The notes: generated by a model from the sequence alone, not told the origin. A stretch of DNA of 64,000 bases from Photobacterium obscurum (GCF_026191635.1 NZ_JAKRRW010000003.1:186001-250000); one strand, 5' to 3'. Numbered from the stretch's first letter, positions 46,577 to 56,378 are shown. Numbers and translations: made by a program.

Positions 46577-47227
46577 ATGTTGTCTGTAGAAGATTTAAGC
46601 TGTGTCCGCGATGAGCGGCTGTTGTTCGATGAGCTGAACTTTTCCGTCTCCTCTGGAGAACTGGTTCAGATCGAGGGACATAACGGCGCAGGAAAGACGA
46701 CCTTGCTTAGGATTATTGCAGGTCTTGGACGAGCAGACAGCGGTACCGTGTGCTGGAAAAAAGAGAATATTGAATCAGCACGGGAAGATTATCATCAGGA
46801 GTTGCTGTTTCTTGGTCACCAGACCGGTGTTAAGCGCGAACTGACAGCGTTTGAGAACCTGGCATTCTTTCAGGCTATGCATACTGACGCCGAAGAAAGT
46901 GATTTGACCGGAGAACCACAGGTAACGGGGGACGATAGCTTATGGCAGGCACTGGCACATGTCGGCCTGGCGGGACGTGAAGATGTCCCTGCCGGTCAGT
47001 TGTCCGCCGGCCAGCAGCGCCGCGTTGCCCTGGCGCGCCTGTGGATCAGCAACCATAAGCTGTGGATTTTGGACGAACCTTTGACGGCGATTGATAAACA
47101 AGGCGTCAAAGTGCTGGAACGGTTATTCCTGTCGCATGTCGAGCGGGGCGGTATGGTGTTGTTAACCACCCACCAGGACATGTTTACAGATAGTAACCAT
47201 TTACGGAAGATAAAGTTGGGGCAGTAG
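46577..47227 (+). CDS. ccmA: CcmA, heme-handling ABC transporter ATPase
   Basis: CcmA powers release of holo-CcmE from the CcmABCD complex in cytochrome c maturation. The 216-residue protein has Walker [11 protein letters not shown] near residue 35, ABC signature [15 protein letters not shown] and Walker [16 protein letters not shown]. It is the first gene of ccmABCDEFGHI and lies divergent from the FliK-like gene, so the promoter should be in 46469-46576, where I see only AT-rich sequence without clear boxes. Confidence 0.97.
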   Translation: MLSVEDLSCVRDERLLFDELNFSVSSGELVQIEGHNGAGKTTLLRIIAGLGRADSGTVCWKKENIESAREDYHQELLFLGHQTGVKRELTAFENLAFFQAMHTDAEESDLTGEPQVTGDDSLWQALAHVGLAGREDVPAGQLSAGQQRRVALARLWISNHKLWILDEPLTAIDKQGVKVLERLFLSHVERGGMVLLTTHQDMFTDSNHLRKIKLGQ

Positions 47228-47233
47228 TTCAGA

Positions 47234-47902
47234 ATGCTAAGCGCTATTATTCAGGTCATTCGACGCGAACTGCTGATTGCGTTTCGTCGTCAGGCTGATG
47301 TATTTAACCCATTGTGGTTTTTTATTATTGTGATCACCCTGTTTCCATTAGGGGTAGGACCGGAGCCTAATTTGCTGGCTCGTATTGCACCAGGCATTGT
47401 CTGGGTGGCTGCATTGCTGGCGGCGCTGTTATCGTTGGAGCGGTTGTTCCGGGATGACTTTGTTGATGGCTCGCTGGAACAAATGCTACTGATGCCGACA
47501 CCGTTGCCGGTACTGGCGTTTGCTAAAATGGTCGCGCACTGGGTACTGACCGGCGTGCCGCTGTTAATTATCAGCCCACTGCTGGCGATTTTGTTATCGC
47601 TGGACTGGGCAACCTGGAAAGCGGTGGTACTGACCTTGTTGATTGGTACGCCAACGTTAAGCTTTCTCGGAGCGATTGGGGTCGCTCTGACTGTGGGGCT
47701 AAGAAAAGGCGGGGTATTGTTGAGTTTGCTTATTTTGCCGCTCTATATACCTGTGCTTATCTTTGCTACCTCGGCGATAGACGCAGCCAGCCTGGGCATG
47801 GCGTTTAACGGACAGCTCGCACTAATGGGGGCGATGCTGGTGGGCTCGGCGACCTTGGCGCCGTTTGCCGTGGCAGCATCATTACGCATCAGTGTGCAAT
47901 GA
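47234..47902 (+). CDS. ccmB: CcmB, membrane subunit of the heme-handling complex
   Basis: CcmB is the membrane partner of CcmA. The 222-residue protein has six transmembrane segments and the conserved FxxPLWFFIIV and PLGVGPEP region near residues 20-45, typical of CcmB. It starts six bases after the ccmA stop. A 209-bp gap, larger than elsewhere in the operon, separates it from ccmC. Confidence 0.97.
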   Translation: MLSAIIQVIRRELLIAFRRQADVFNPLWFFIIVITLFPLGVGPEPNLLARIAPGIVWVAALLAALLSLERLFRDDFVDGSLEQMLLMPTPLPVLAFAKMVAHWVLTGVPLLIISPLLAILLSLDWATWKAVVLTLLIGTPTLSFLGAIGVALTVGLRKGGVLLSLLILPLYIPVLIFATSAIDAASLGMAFNGQLALMGAMLVGSATLAPFAVAASLRISVQ

Positions 47903-48111
47903 TTAGGCGTTAAGCCTAGTATTAAAGAGCCTTTTCTTGAGTTAAAACAAGAACAGGTTAATCAGAAGTGTAAATAACCAAACAGGGGTATTTATCTTTT
48001 GAGGTTGAAAATCAATGATGATTTTCTTTTTACTACCACCGTTCGATAACGAATGAACGATGGTATGAAGTTAGACGAATTTACAACTATTACACTGAGT
48101 AGAGCAGAACT
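47903..48111. other. ccmB-ccmC gap
   Basis: This 209-bp AT-rich gap interrupts an otherwise tightly packed operon. It contains an imperfect inverted repeat around 48040-48062 (ACCGTTCG with CGAATGAACG) but no gene and no clear terminator. An internal promoter for ccmC-I is possible. Confidence 0.4.
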
Positions 48112-48843
48112 ATGTGGAAGTGGTTACATCCCTACGCGAAAGCTGAAAATTGCTACCGTCTATGCGGTACCTTGTTACCTTGGTTCTCCATTATTGCCTT
48201 ATTGGGGATCATTGGTGGAACGATCTGGGGATTAATGTTTGCCCCGACGGATTACCAGCAAGGTGATAGTTTCCGGATCATTTATCTGCATGTTCCTGCC
48301 GCCATTTGGTCGATGGGTGCCTACATGTCGATGGCGATTGCGGCTTTTATTGGTCTAGTCTGGCAGATCCGCTTGTCGGACATGGCTGCTGCTGCAATGG
48401 CGCCGATTGGTGCTGTTTTCACGGTAATCGCTCTGCTAACCGGTGCTATCTGGGGCAAGCCAATGTGGGGTGCATGGTGGGTATGGGATGCCCGTTTGAC
48501 CTCTGAGCTGATCCTGCTGTTCCTGTACCTGGGCGTCATTGCCCTCTACAGCGCGTTCGACGATCAGAAAACCGCGGCCAAAGCGGCGGGTATTCTGGCG
48601 ATTGTCGGGGTGATCAACCTGCCAATTATCCATTTCTCGGTTGAGTGGTGGAATACCCTGCATCAGGGCGCGACGATTACTAAATTTGATAAACCGTCAA
48701 TGGATAGCTCGATGCTGTGGCCGCTGCTATTGAATATTGTCGGCTTTGCCTGTTTCTTTGGGGCGGTGACGCTGGTGCGTCTTCGTAACGAAATTATTGC
48801 CCGTGAAAGCCATCGCCCTTGGGTACGCGAATTAATGAAGTGA
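48112..48843 (+). CDS. ccmC: CcmC, heme delivery protein
   Basis: CcmC loads heme onto CcmE. The 243-residue membrane protein has six predicted transmembrane segments and the WWD domain with WGKPMWGAWWVWDARLTSEL (20 residues), flanked by conserved histidines (for example in LHVPAAIWS near residue 60 and in the IIHFSVEWWNTLHQG loop). It starts at ATG 48112; ccmD follows after seven bases. Confidence 0.97.
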   Translation: MWKWLHPYAKAENCYRLCGTLLPWFSIIALLGIIGGTIWGLMFAPTDYQQGDSFRIIYLHVPAAIWSMGAYMSMAIAAFIGLVWQIRLSDMAAAAMAPIGAVFTVIALLTGAIWGKPMWGAWWVWDARLTSELILLFLYLGVIALYSAFDDQKTAAKAAGILAIVGVINLPIIHFSVEWWNTLHQGATITKFDKPSMDSSMLWPLLLNIVGFACFFGAVTLVRLRNEIIARESHRPWVRELMK

Positions 48844-48850
48844 GGCCATC

Positions 48851-49057
48851 ATGCATTTTGAATCTTTCAGTGACTTTTTAGCCATGGGTGGCTACGCCTC
48901 TTACGTATGGGGAGCCTATGGGATTTCCTTTGTTGCCCTGTTATGGATTTTATTTTCAAGCCTGAGTAAAAAACGCCGTTTAGCGGCAGAGATCAAGAAC
49001 AAAATCGCTCGTGAGCACCGTATTAAAGAAGCGAAAAAACTGGAGAACACACTATGA
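48851..49057 (+). CDS. ccmD: CcmD, small membrane factor of cytochrome c maturation
   Basis: CcmD helps release holo-CcmE from CcmABC. The 68-residue protein has a single transmembrane segment (about residues 17-36, [20 protein letters not shown]), followed by a basic cytoplasmic tail. It overlaps ccmE by four bases. Identity is from size, topology and position. Confidence 0.95.
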   Translation: MHFESFSDFLAMGGYASYVWGAYGISFVALLWILFSSLSKKRRLAAEIKNKIAREHRIKEAKKLENTL

Positions 49058-49539
49058 ACCCGAGACGTAAAAAACGCCTGACGTTATTATTGGCGTTGGT
49101 TCTGGGCCTCGGCGCAACCGTTGGTTTGATGCTGTATGCGTTAAATCAGAATATGGACTTGTTCTATACTCCGACTGAACTGGTACAGGGCAAGCCTGAT
49201 GGTACCAAGCCGGAAGTAGGCCAGCGTCTGCGTATTGGCGGTATGGTTGTTGCCGGTTCGGTAAAGCGTGATCCTCAGTCACTGGAAGTTCGCTTTGATG
49301 TGGCCGATGTGGGCCCAGCCGTTACCATCAAATATGACGGTATTTTGCCGGATCTGTTCCGTGAAGGTCAGGGCATCGTGGCGCAGGGTGTGTTGGTTGA
49401 CCCAACAACTATCGAAGCGCACGAAGTACTGGCTAAGCACGATGAAGAGTACATGCCACCTGAAGTGGCTGAAGCGATGCAGAAAACCCATGAACCTCTT
49501 CAATACACTGAAGAACAGAAGCAGGGTAGTGTTCAATGA
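49054..49539 (+). CDS. ccmE: CcmE, periplasmic heme chaperone
   Basis: CcmE binds heme covalently and hands it to CcmF. The 161-residue protein has a basic N terminus, a transmembrane anchor (about residues 9-29), an OB-fold domain and the heme-binding motif [13 protein letters not shown] with heme-attaching histidine 129 and tyrosine 133. It overlaps both ccmD and ccmF by four bases. Confidence 0.98.
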   Translation: MNPRRKKRLTLLLALVLGLGATVGLMLYALNQNMDLFYTPTELVQGKPDGTKPEVGQRLRIGGMVVAGSVKRDPQSLEVRFDVADVGPAVTIKYDGILPDLFREGQGIVAQGVLVDPTTIEAHEVLAKHDEEYMPPEVAEAMQKTHEPLQYTEEQKQGSVQ

Positions 49540-51521
49540 TTGCAGAAATAGGCCATTTTAGCCTGATTGTTGCGCTGGGTTTATCAATCCTCGCAAGTAT
49601 CTATCCATTGTATGGAGCCTCTGTCGGTAACCAGTCGATGATGAGAATGGCGCGCCCGCTGACCTATGGTGTCTTCGGGATGCTGCTGACCTCGTTCGTT
49701 GTACTGTGCTGGGCATTTTATACCAACGACTTTACGGTCTCCTACGTGGCCAGTAACTCCAACAGCCTGTTGCCGTGGTACTACCGCATTACGGCCGTCT
49801 GGGGTGCACATGAAGGTTCACTGTTGCTGTGGGTACTGATCCAGGCAATGTGGGCGGCGGCAGTTGCTATGTTCAGCCGTGGTATGCCGCTTGAGTCGGT
49901 GTCTCGTGTATTGGCCGTCATGGGCATGATTTCAGTGGGCTTCCTGCTGTTTATTATTGTGACGTCTAATCCGTTCCTGCGTACTTTGCCTTTTTTCCCG
50001 GTTGATGGCCGCGACCTCAACCCACTGCTGCAGGACCCGGGTCTGATCATTCACCCGCCAATGCTGTACATGGGCTATGTCGGTTTCTCTGTGGCCTTTG
50101 CTTTTGCGATTGCTTCGCTAATGACAGGCCGTCTGGATACGGCTTGGGCACGCTGGTCTCGTCCATGGACGATTGCGGCTTGGTCATTCCTGACGCTGGG
50201 TATCGCACTGGGTTCATGGTGGGCCTATTACGAGCTTGGCTGGGGCGGCTGGTGGTTCTGGGATCCGGTCGAAAATGCCTCCTTTATGCCTTGGCTAGCC
50301 GGTACGGCACTAATGCACTCATTGTCGGTAACCGAAAAGCGCGGCACGTTTAAGGCCTGGACCGTATTGCTGGCGATCTCTGCTTTCTCGCTGAGCTTAC
50401 TGGGTACCTTCCTGGTGCGTTCTGGCGTGTTGGTATCGGTTCATGCCTTTGCCTCTGATCCGGCACGCGGTATGTTCATTCTTGGTTTCCTTGTGGTTGT
50501 TATTGGTGGCTCTTTGCTGCTATATGCACTTCGCGGTGGTCAAATCCGTGCACGCGGCAACTACAGCCTGTTTTCACGTGAAAACCTATTGCTGGCCAAT
50601 AACCTGTTACTGGTTGCAGGCCTGCTGGTCGTACTGATTGGTACCTTGCTACCGCTGGTCCATAAGCAGATTGGTTTGGGCTCGGTGTCTATTGGCGAAC
50701 CGTTCTTCAATACCTTGTTTACCTGGTTGATGATCCCGTTTGCCTTCATTCTTGGCATCGGTCCGCTGGTTCGCTGGAAGCGTGACAATATGTCGAGCAT
50801 CCGCAAGCCGATGATTATCTCTGGTGCGATCACTCTGCCGTTCTCATTCTTGGCAATTATGTTATTTGCCGACACCCTTGAGCCGATGGCGGTGCTGGGG
50901 TTGGTGATGGCGGTCTGGATTGTAATGATGCATGGCTTTGAGCTGTATCAACGTGCGACACATCGCCATACACTGATGACGGGTTTAGGTAAACTAGGTC
51001 GTAGTCACTGGGCGATGGTGCTGGGTCACATTGGTCTGGCAGTATCTGTGATCGGTATGACGCTGGTTTCTAACTATGATATCGAGCGTGATGTTCGTCT
51101 GGCACCGGGTGAAACCATGCAGGTACAGGGTTATGATTTTAACTTTGCTGGCCTGCGTGATGCCGATGGTCCGAACTATGACGGCTATATTGCTGACTTC
51201 AATATCACCCGCGATGGTAAATATGTGACCACGCTGCACGCCGAGAAACGCTTTTATAGTACAGCCGGCTCGATGATGACCGAAGCGGCTATCGACAGTG
51301 GTGTTACCCGCGACTTGTATGTGGCGATGGGTGAGAAACTAGGCGATGGCGCGTGGGCGGTCCGTATCTACTTCAAGCCGTTTGTTAACTGGATTTGGTT
51401 TGGTTCTGTGCTGATGGCGCTGGGCGGTGCCTTAGCGATCAGTGACAAGCGCTACCGTTTCCGTAAGAAAGCAAAAATTGCCAGTGGCAAAGCAGTTGCG
51501 AAGCAGGCTGAGGTTAACTGA
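49536..51521 (+). CDS. ccmF: CcmF, cytochrome c heme lyase subunit
   Basis: CcmF with CcmH ligates heme to apocytochrome c. The 661-residue, many-spanning membrane protein has [13 protein letters not shown] near residue 89 and the WWD motif [20 protein letters not shown] (20 residues) near residue 233. Conserved histidines flank the WWD. Overlap of four bases with ccmE and one base with ccmG indicates coupled translation. Confidence 0.98.
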   Translation: MIAEIGHFSLIVALGLSILASIYPLYGASVGNQSMMRMARPLTYGVFGMLLTSFVVLCWAFYTNDFTVSYVASNSNSLLPWYYRITAVWGAHEGSLLLWVLIQAMWAAAVAMFSRGMPLESVSRVLAVMGMISVGFLLFIIVTSNPFLRTLPFFPVDGRDLNPLLQDPGLIIHPPMLYMGYVGFSVAFAFAIASLMTGRLDTAWARWSRPWTIAAWSFLTLGIALGSWWAYYELGWGGWWFWDPVENASFMPWLAGTALMHSLSVTEKRGTFKAWTVLLAISAFSLSLLGTFLVRSGVLVSVHAFASDPARGMFILGFLVVVIGGSLLLYALRGGQIRARGNYSLFSRENLLLANNLLLVAGLLVVLIGTLLPLVHKQIGLGSVSIGEPFFNTLFTWLMIPFAFILGIGPLVRWKRDNMSSIRKPMIISGAITLPFSFLAIMLFADTLEPMAVLGLVMAVWIVMMHGFELYQRATHRHTLMTGLGKLGRSHWAMVLGHIGLAVSVIGMTLVSNYDIERDVRLAPGETMQVQGYDFNFAGLRDADGPNYDGYIADFNITRDGKYVTTLHAEKRFYSTAGSMMTEAAIDSGVTRDLYVAMGEKLGDGAWAVRIYFKPFVNWIWFGSVLMALGGALAISDKRYRFRKKAKIASGKAVAKQAEVN

Positions 51522-52075
51522 TGAATAAGAAATTGTTGTTTGTACCATTGGTACTCTTCCTGGGCTTAGCGATGGTCTTTATGGTTCAGCTGACCCGCAA
51601 TGCGGACGGTGATGATCCAACTAAGCTGGAATCTGTGCTTGTCGGTAAGCCGGTACCTAATTTCAAGCTGGAAGATTTGGTCGAGGCGGGCAAGCTGTAT
51701 GAGCAGGATATCTTCAAAGGCGAGCCGCTGCTGCTTAACGTATGGGCAACCTGGTGCCCGACTTGTTATGCTGAGCATACCTATCTTAACGAATTGGCAA
51801 GCAATGGTGTGAAGATCATCGGTCTGAACTATAAAGATGATCGCCTGAAAGCGGTTCGCTGGCTCAATGAATTGGGTAACCCGTACATTCACAGCCTGTT
51901 TGACGGTAACGGTATGCTAGGTATGGATCTGGGCGTTTACGGTGCACCGGAGACGTTCATGATTGATGCCAATGGCATTGTTCGCTATCGCCATGTTGGT
52001 GATGTGAATGAGCGCAACTGGGCTGATACGCTCGAGCCGATGTACCAGGCTCTGCTGGAGGAAGCGAAGGGATGA
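51521..52075 (+). CDS. ccmG: CcmG (DsbE), periplasmic thioredoxin of cytochrome c maturation
   Basis: CcmG keeps apocytochrome cysteines reduced. The 184-residue protein has an N-terminal membrane anchor (about residues 4-23) and a thioredoxin fold with active site WCPTC (cysteines 79 and 82), plus the GVYGAPETF cis-proline region of this family. It overlaps ccmH by four bases. A DsbA role is excluded by the GVYGAPETF insert and context. Confidence 0.97.
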   Translation: MNKKLLFVPLVLFLGLAMVFMVQLTRNADGDDPTKLESVLVGKPVPNFKLEDLVEAGKLYEQDIFKGEPLLLNVWATWCPTCYAEHTYLNELASNGVKIIGLNYKDDRLKAVRWLNELGNPYIHSLFDGNGMLGMDLGVYGAPETFMIDANGIVRYRHVGDVNERNWADTLEPMYQALLEEAKG

Positions 52076-52578
52076 TGAAACGAATTAGTGCCATGTTACT
52101 CGCGGTAGGGCTGATCTTTGCTGCTGCACTTCCGGTGATGGCAGCAATTGATGTCTATGAGTTTGAGTCGGCTGAGCAGGAAAAAGCATTCCGCGATTTA
52201 ACGGCGACGTTGCGCTGTCCGAAATGTCAAAACAACAATATTGCCGACTCGAATGCCGAGCTAGCGAAAGATATGCGCCAGAAGGCGTTTGACTTGCTGA
52301 GTGAGGGAAAGAGCGAGCAGGATGTGATTGATTACATGATTGCCCGTTACGGTAATTTTGTCACCTACGATCCACCGATGACGGTCTCGACAGTGATCCT
52401 CTGGGCAGGTCCGCTGCTATTTGTTCTGATTGGCTTTACGGTATTGGTTATGCGCTCTCGTAAAACGGCAGAGACATCTGATAAGGCCGAGTTGGCCGCC
52501 GATGAAGAGCAACGCCTGAAATCGCTGCTGGAAGAAATTGAACAGCAAAAACCAAGTCAAGACGGGAAGGTGAAGTAA
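52072..52578 (+). CDS. ccmH: CcmH, thiol oxidoreductase of the heme lyase
   Basis: CcmH presents reduced apocytochrome to CcmF. The 168-residue protein has a signal peptide (residues about 1-24, ending VMA), the LRCPKCQNNNIADSNAELAK (20 residues) block with the CPKC redox pair, and a transmembrane helix near residues 104-125. CcmI is encoded separately, as in Vibrio, not fused as in E. coli CcmH. Confidence 0.97.
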   Translation: MMKRISAMLLAVGLIFAAALPVMAAIDVYEFESAEQEKAFRDLTATLRCPKCQNNNIADSNAELAKDMRQKAFDLLSEGKSEQDVIDYMIARYGNFVTYDPPMTVSTVILWAGPLLFVLIGFTVLVMRSRKTAETSDKAELAADEEQRLKSLLEEIEQQKPSQDGKVK

Positions 52579-53804
52579 TGACGTTGTTTTGGCTAATAAC
52601 CGTTGTATTGGTTCTGATTGCTGCTGCTATTTTTGTTGTGCCAATGTTGTATGGCAAAGCACAAGATGATGTAGCAAGCCGAGACGAGCTAAACAAAGCC
52701 TTCTTTAAAGATCGTATTGACGAGCTACAGGAAGAAAGCAACGAAGGTCTGGTCGTAAACCAGGACGAATTGGTTTCCGAATTGCAGAAGTCTTTGCTTG
52801 ATGATGTGCCCGAGCAATCTGTACAGCAGAGCACCAAGGTCAGCACCGCAATGTTGATCCCGGGTTTGATTATGCTGGTGGGTGTTTGTTACGGGATGTA
52901 CTTCACTGTCGGTAATCTTGATAAGGTCGAATCCTGGCAGCAAACGGTAGAGCGCCTGCCTGAGCTATCCAAGCGCCTGATGGATGAGCAAAATGCCGAG
53001 CCGCTGAGCGATGACGAGATGAACGATCTGACGCTGGCACTGCGTACTCGTTTGCATGACAACCCTAAAGATGCCACAGGCTGGTTGCTATTGGGTCGTA
53101 TTGGTATGGCCAACCGTGATGCCGATACAGCACAGGGCGCGATGAAGCGTGCCTATGCGCTAGAGCCGGGTAACCCTGAAATTCAGCTAAGCTATGCTCA
53201 GACACTGATGATGATTGGCGATCCCGCGCAAAGCGACTACGCGCGTCAGTTGCTGCGTAGTGTGATTAAGCAGGATCACACCAATATTCGTGCGATGTCT
53301 TTATTGGCGTTTGATTCCTTTGAGCGTGGTGATTATGCCCAGGCCGTGTCTTACTGGACCATGATGAAGCAGATGATCGGTGAAGATGATCCTCGTGCGC
53401 AAATGCTGAACCGCAGTATTGAACGAGCGCAGGCACAGCTCTCTCAGGCAACCAATCAGGCGGCTAATACGGCGTCTACCGTATCAGTGAATGTAGAGCT
53501 GGATCCATCGGTTACCTTGCCTTCTCAGGGGATCGTGATTATTTCCGTTCACTCGGCAGATGGTGCGCCGATGCCAGTGGCTGCGCGCCGTATACCGCTA
53601 TCTCAGTTCCCAATGGCGTTAACGCTGAGTGACAGTGACAGCATGATCCCGGAACGTCTGATGTCGTCGCTACCAAAGATGATTGTTAAAGCACGCATTG
53701 ATACCGACGGTAATGTGATGACCAAGCAGGGCGACTGGTACGGTCAGAGCGATGTGATTTCGTTAGGCAGCTCCACAAATGTTGTGATTAATAAGCAATA
53801 CTAA
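52578..53804 (+). CDS. ccmI: CcmI, TPR-type apocytochrome chaperone
   Basis: CcmI holds apocytochrome c near the heme lyase. The 408-residue protein has two N-terminal transmembrane segments (about residues 2-22 and 92-112), a TPR region (about 150-290, for example ATGWLLLGRIGMANRDADTA, 20 residues) and a C-terminal periplasmic domain. It is the last ccm gene; a MITE-like element lies between it and mlaA, and no strong terminator was recognised. Confidence 0.95.
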   Translation: MTLFWLITVVLVLIAAAIFVVPMLYGKAQDDVASRDELNKAFFKDRIDELQEESNEGLVVNQDELVSELQKSLLDDVPEQSVQQSTKVSTAMLIPGLIMLVGVCYGMYFTVGNLDKVESWQQTVERLPELSKRLMDEQNAEPLSDDEMNDLTLALRTRLHDNPKDATGWLLLGRIGMANRDADTAQGAMKRAYALEPGNPEIQLSYAQTLMMIGDPAQSDYARQLLRSVIKQDHTNIRAMSLLAFDSFERGDYAQAVSYWTMMKQMIGEDDPRAQMLNRSIERAQAQLSQATNQAANTASTVSVNVELDPSVTLPSQGIVIISVHSADGAPMPVAARRIPLSQFPMALTLSDSDSMIPERLMSSLPKMIVKARIDTDGNVMTKQGDWYGQSDVISLGSSTNVVINKQY

Positions 53805-53855
53805 TTGCATAACTGATTACAACACTGGAACAAATACAGCAGGCTGGATAATATA

Positions 53856-54118
53856 ATACCAAGCTATACAACTATTTGGACGAATCAGAACCAATCAGCG
53901 AGTTTAGAACAAATCAAATTGTTGAAGATATAGTAAGTTACATTGAAATGATTTGAAGCTGTTATTAACTTGCTGATTGATTCCCGTAGGGCGAGTTTAA
54001 AGTGCTCAGATACATCGTTACTTGATTTTGTTGGATCGGCATCCAGCTGCAATCAAGTGCCTTGTCTCTGAGCCTTTTAATTCTCGCTGATTGGTCAAAT
54101 AGTTGTATAGCTTGGTAT
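53856..54118. mobile_element. MITE-like element with 23-bp perfect terminal inverted repeats
   Basis: The ends (53856-53878, beginning ATACCAAGCTATACAA, and 54096-54118, the exact reverse complement) are identical over 23 bases. Just inside, CCAATCAGCGAG also recurs in inverted orientation with a small offset. The 263-bp element contains no transposase gene; on the minus strand a short open stretch of about 37 codons lacks recognisable motifs. Target-site duplication could not be made out. It ends one base before the longest mlaA reading frame and 34 bases before the preferred start. Confidence 0.75.
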
Positions 54119-54152
54119 CTTGTCTGCTTTTCTATTTCTATGGAATAACCTT

Positions 54153-54989
54153 TTGAAAAGAATAACCCTTTTATCTCTGTTTCTTGTTTTAGGTCTTTCT
54201 GGCTGTGCCGAGACCCCTAAAAGTGAGACATCTTCAAGCCAAGACGCGACTCACCAACAAGAATTTACGGAGACGAATGCTGAATACGCCGAGCAGGACG
54301 CTCAGTATAATGTCAGCGGCACCTACGACCCGTTTGAAGGCTTCAACCGGGCAATGTGGGAGCTGAACTATGATTACCTCGACCCTTATCTAGCTCGTCC
54401 TGTTTCTCTGGCCTATGTTGACTATGTGCCATCACCAGTTAGAACCGGCATTCGTAACTTCCTGGCTAACCTTGATGAGCCGGCGAATATGGTCAACAGC
54501 ATCATCATGCTGGAGGGCGAGCAAGCTGTTACCCACTTTAACCGCTTTTGGATCAACACCACCTTTGGTTTGGCCGGCTTGATCGATATCGCCACCGCGG
54601 CAGATATCACCAAACCGAGCAATCGTGCTTTTGGCGACTCAATGGGCTACTACGGTGTCAGCAACGGGCCGTATTTCATGGTACCGCTCTATGGTCCCAT
54701 CACCCTGCGTGAAGGGGTCGGCGATACCGTTGACGGTCTGTATTTCCCGCTTAACTTGCTCACCTTCTGGCAGAGCTTAGGTAAATGGGCCTTCGAAGGT
54801 ATGGAAGATCGCGCTGCGCTGGTGAACCAAGAAGGCATATTGCGTGACTCCCCGGATCCGTACATCTTTACGCGTGACGCTTATATTCAGAACAAGAACT
54901 TCCGTGCCACCGGTGGTAAACAGGTCGCTGAAGAGCCGGAAGATGAAGAGTTTATGGATGACTTCTTGGACGAGGTTGATGAGTACTAA
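54153..54989 (+). CDS. mlaA: MlaA (VacJ), outer-membrane phospholipid-removal lipoprotein
   Basis: MlaA removes misplaced phospholipids from the outer leaflet of the outer membrane for the Mla pathway. The TTG at 54153, eight bases after GGA, gives 278 residues with a clean lipoprotein signal (MKRITLLSLFLVLGLSGC, lipobox LSGC). A longer frame from TTG 54120 adds eleven residues before the signal and is less likely. Conserved MlaA blocks include YDPFEGFNRAMWELNYD, LANLDEPANMVNS and DSMGYYGVSNGPYFMVPLYG. The acidic tail (EEPEDEEFMDDFLDEVDEY) is unusual in charge. The absence of an ATG start may reflect the adjacent MITE-like insertion. Confidence 0.93.
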   Translation: MKRITLLSLFLVLGLSGCAETPKSETSSSQDATHQQEFTETNAEYAEQDAQYNVSGTYDPFEGFNRAMWELNYDYLDPYLARPVSLAYVDYVPSPVRTGIRNFLANLDEPANMVNSIIMLEGEQAVTHFNRFWINTTFGLAGLIDIATAADITKPSNRAFGDSMGYYGVSNGPYFMVPLYGPITLREGVGDTVDGLYFPLNLLTFWQSLGKWAFEGMEDRAALVNQEGILRDSPDPYIFTRDAYIQNKNFRATGGKQVAEEPEDEEFMDDFLDEVDEY

Positions 54990-55006
54990 AGCTTACTAGA
55001 AGCTGG

Positions 55007-55031
55007 CTCCAGGGGATCTGGTCCCCTGGAG
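55007..55031 (+). terminator. Hairpin after mlaA
   Basis: CTCCAGGGGA-TCTGG-TCCCCTGGAG is a perfect 10-bp stem 17 bp after mlaA, but no T-run follows. Its sequence resembles the GGTTCCAGGGA dispersed repeat blocks seen elsewhere in the window, so it may be a repeat remnant acting as a weak terminator. Confidence 0.5.
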
Positions 55032-55081
55032 GCAAGTTTCCTATATAATCCTCTCATCTTCAGAAATACATAATTTAAGTC

Positions 55082-55633
55082 ATGCCCCATAACTACAACG
55101 ATCTTATCCAAGTCTTCAATCAAACCTTCTTAACAACCTTTAACACCGAGCTGCTGCTTGGTGGTGATGAACCCATTTATTTGCCAGCGGATAATGAGCA
55201 TCAGCATCACCGTATCATTTTTGCACGAGGCTACTTTGCCTCAGCGTTACATGAAATCGCTCACTGGTGTATTGCTGGGCCGAAGCGTAGGTTGCTTGAG
55301 GATTATGGCTACTGGTATGAGCCGGACGGCCGTACCGAAGAAGTGCAGGCCGAATTTGAGAAAGTCGAAATTAATCCTCAGGCTGTTGAGTGGATCTTGT
55401 CGGCCAGTTGTGGTTTTCGATTTCAGGTGAGCTGTGATAACCTGAGCGGCAATTGTGAGCCTGACCGAATCGGCTTTACCAATAAGGTACGAGAGCAGGT
55501 ATTGCTCTATCTCGCGCAGGGTATGCCAGAGCGCGCAAAAACTTTGTCAGACGCGTTACGTGAGCATTACCAAATCGCCCCCCTTCAACCAGCAGACTTT
55601 CGTGAGTCGCAACGAGTTGAGTGGTGCGAGTAA
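55082..55633 (+). CDS. epmC: EpmC, elongation factor P hydroxylase (YfcM family)
   Basis: EpmC hydroxylates the modified lysine of elongation factor P. The 183-residue protein carries the metal-binding motif ALHEIAHWCIAGPKRR near residue 58, followed by DYGYWYEPDGRTEEVQAEFE (20 residues), and the C-terminal FRESQRVEW ending, all characteristic of YfcM. The metal is held by the two histidines of HEIAH and a later glutamate (family knowledge). It starts at ATG 55082 and lies upstream of yfcL, the usual neighbour. Confidence 0.94.
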   Translation: MPHNYNDLIQVFNQTFLTTFNTELLLGGDEPIYLPADNEHQHHRIIFARGYFASALHEIAHWCIAGPKRRLLEDYGYWYEPDGRTEEVQAEFEKVEINPQAVEWILSASCGFRFQVSCDNLSGNCEPDRIGFTNKVREQVLLYLAQGMPERAKTLSDALREHYQIAPLQPADFRESQRVEWCE

Positions 55634-55706
55634 AGATATTGAGCTTCTAGTGCCAACCGCTTGGTTCTAGGATCGAAACCCTAAAAGATTGATAAAGAGT
55701 AAAAAT

Positions 55707-55973
55707 ATGATCCAGCAATATGAAGAGAAGCTGCTAACCCTGATTGATCAGATGGTTGAAACTGCATCAGATGATGAGCTATTTGCTGGTGGTTACCTAC
55801 GCGGACACATTTCACTGTCAGCGGCCAACTGCGAGATGGAAGGGATCAGCTCATTAGAAGCGATGAATCAGGCTGTTGATGCCAGTTTGACACAAGCACA
55901 ATCAGAGCTTAATCCCGCTGATCAGTTGATAGTCAAAGAAATGTGGACTCAGCTACAGCAGGACGCGTTATAG
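55707..55973 (+). CDS. yfcL: YfcL family protein
   Basis: An 88-residue acidic, helical protein beginning MIQQYEEKLLTLIDQMVETA, with SDDELFAGGYLRGHISLSAA (20 residues) as its most conserved part. The ATG at 55707, after AAAGAG, is preferred to a TTG at 55689. The family is found next to epmC in Enterobacterales and Vibrionaceae but has no established function. A strong bidirectional hairpin terminator follows at 56091. Confidence 0.88.
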   Translation: MIQQYEEKLLTLIDQMVETASDDELFAGGYLRGHISLSAANCEMEGISSLEAMNQAVDASLTQAQSELNPADQLIVKEMWTQLQQDAL

Positions 55974-56090
55974 GCGTATTATCCCCCGTCGCTCTCATTG
56001 AACGCCGTGGATGGGCTGGGTATATAATAATGAGCTTTATAAGTCATTATTATTTAAATACTTATAAATAAAGCATCAAAAAAAGATAAT

Positions 56091-56124
56091 AAAAAAGGCG
56101 CCATCGTTATGGCGCCTTTTTTTT
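56091..56124. terminator. Bidirectional terminator between yfcL and the small membrane protein gene
   Basis: A 14-bp perfect stem (AAAAAAGGCGCCAT and its complement) with a CGTT loop. Flanking A- and T-runs make it a good terminator for both strands. It lies between the convergent yfcL and 56163-56378 genes. Confidence 0.88.
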
Positions 56125-56162
56125 GTGAATGTTTTTGCATACTTGGTGTTAATATTTTGCGT

Positions 56163-56378
56163 CTACTTATCTGAGCCTAAGTATTTACGTTTATAATCAG
56201 ATGATTTCGCAAATATAAAAACGGGAAGCATGACTAATATAAAGCCAGCAGCATATTCAATATTTTCATTGGCAAGTAGTTGGTAACAACTAATTGCAAA
56301 AATTCCAAGAACTATCAGTAAGTTAGCCTTGTGCATAAAAGGGTGGTTCACTGAAAAGTGAGCATAACTCCTGAACAT
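56163..56378 (-). CDS. Small membrane protein of unknown function
   Basis: A 71-residue open frame starting at ATG 56378 with GAGG nine bases upstream. The product has two likely transmembrane helices (about residues 18-36, NLLIVLGIFAISCYQLL, and 43-57, AAGFILVMLPVFIFA), ending in a basic tail (KSSDYKRKYLGSDK). No known family was recognised. The ribosome binding site, codon-like composition and the convergent terminator favour a real gene, but it is AT-rich and could be strain-specific. Confidence 0.6.
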   Translation of the reverse strand: MFRSYAHFSVNHPFMHKANLLIVLGIFAISCYQLLANENIEYAAGFILVMLPVFIFAKSSDYKRKYLGSDK

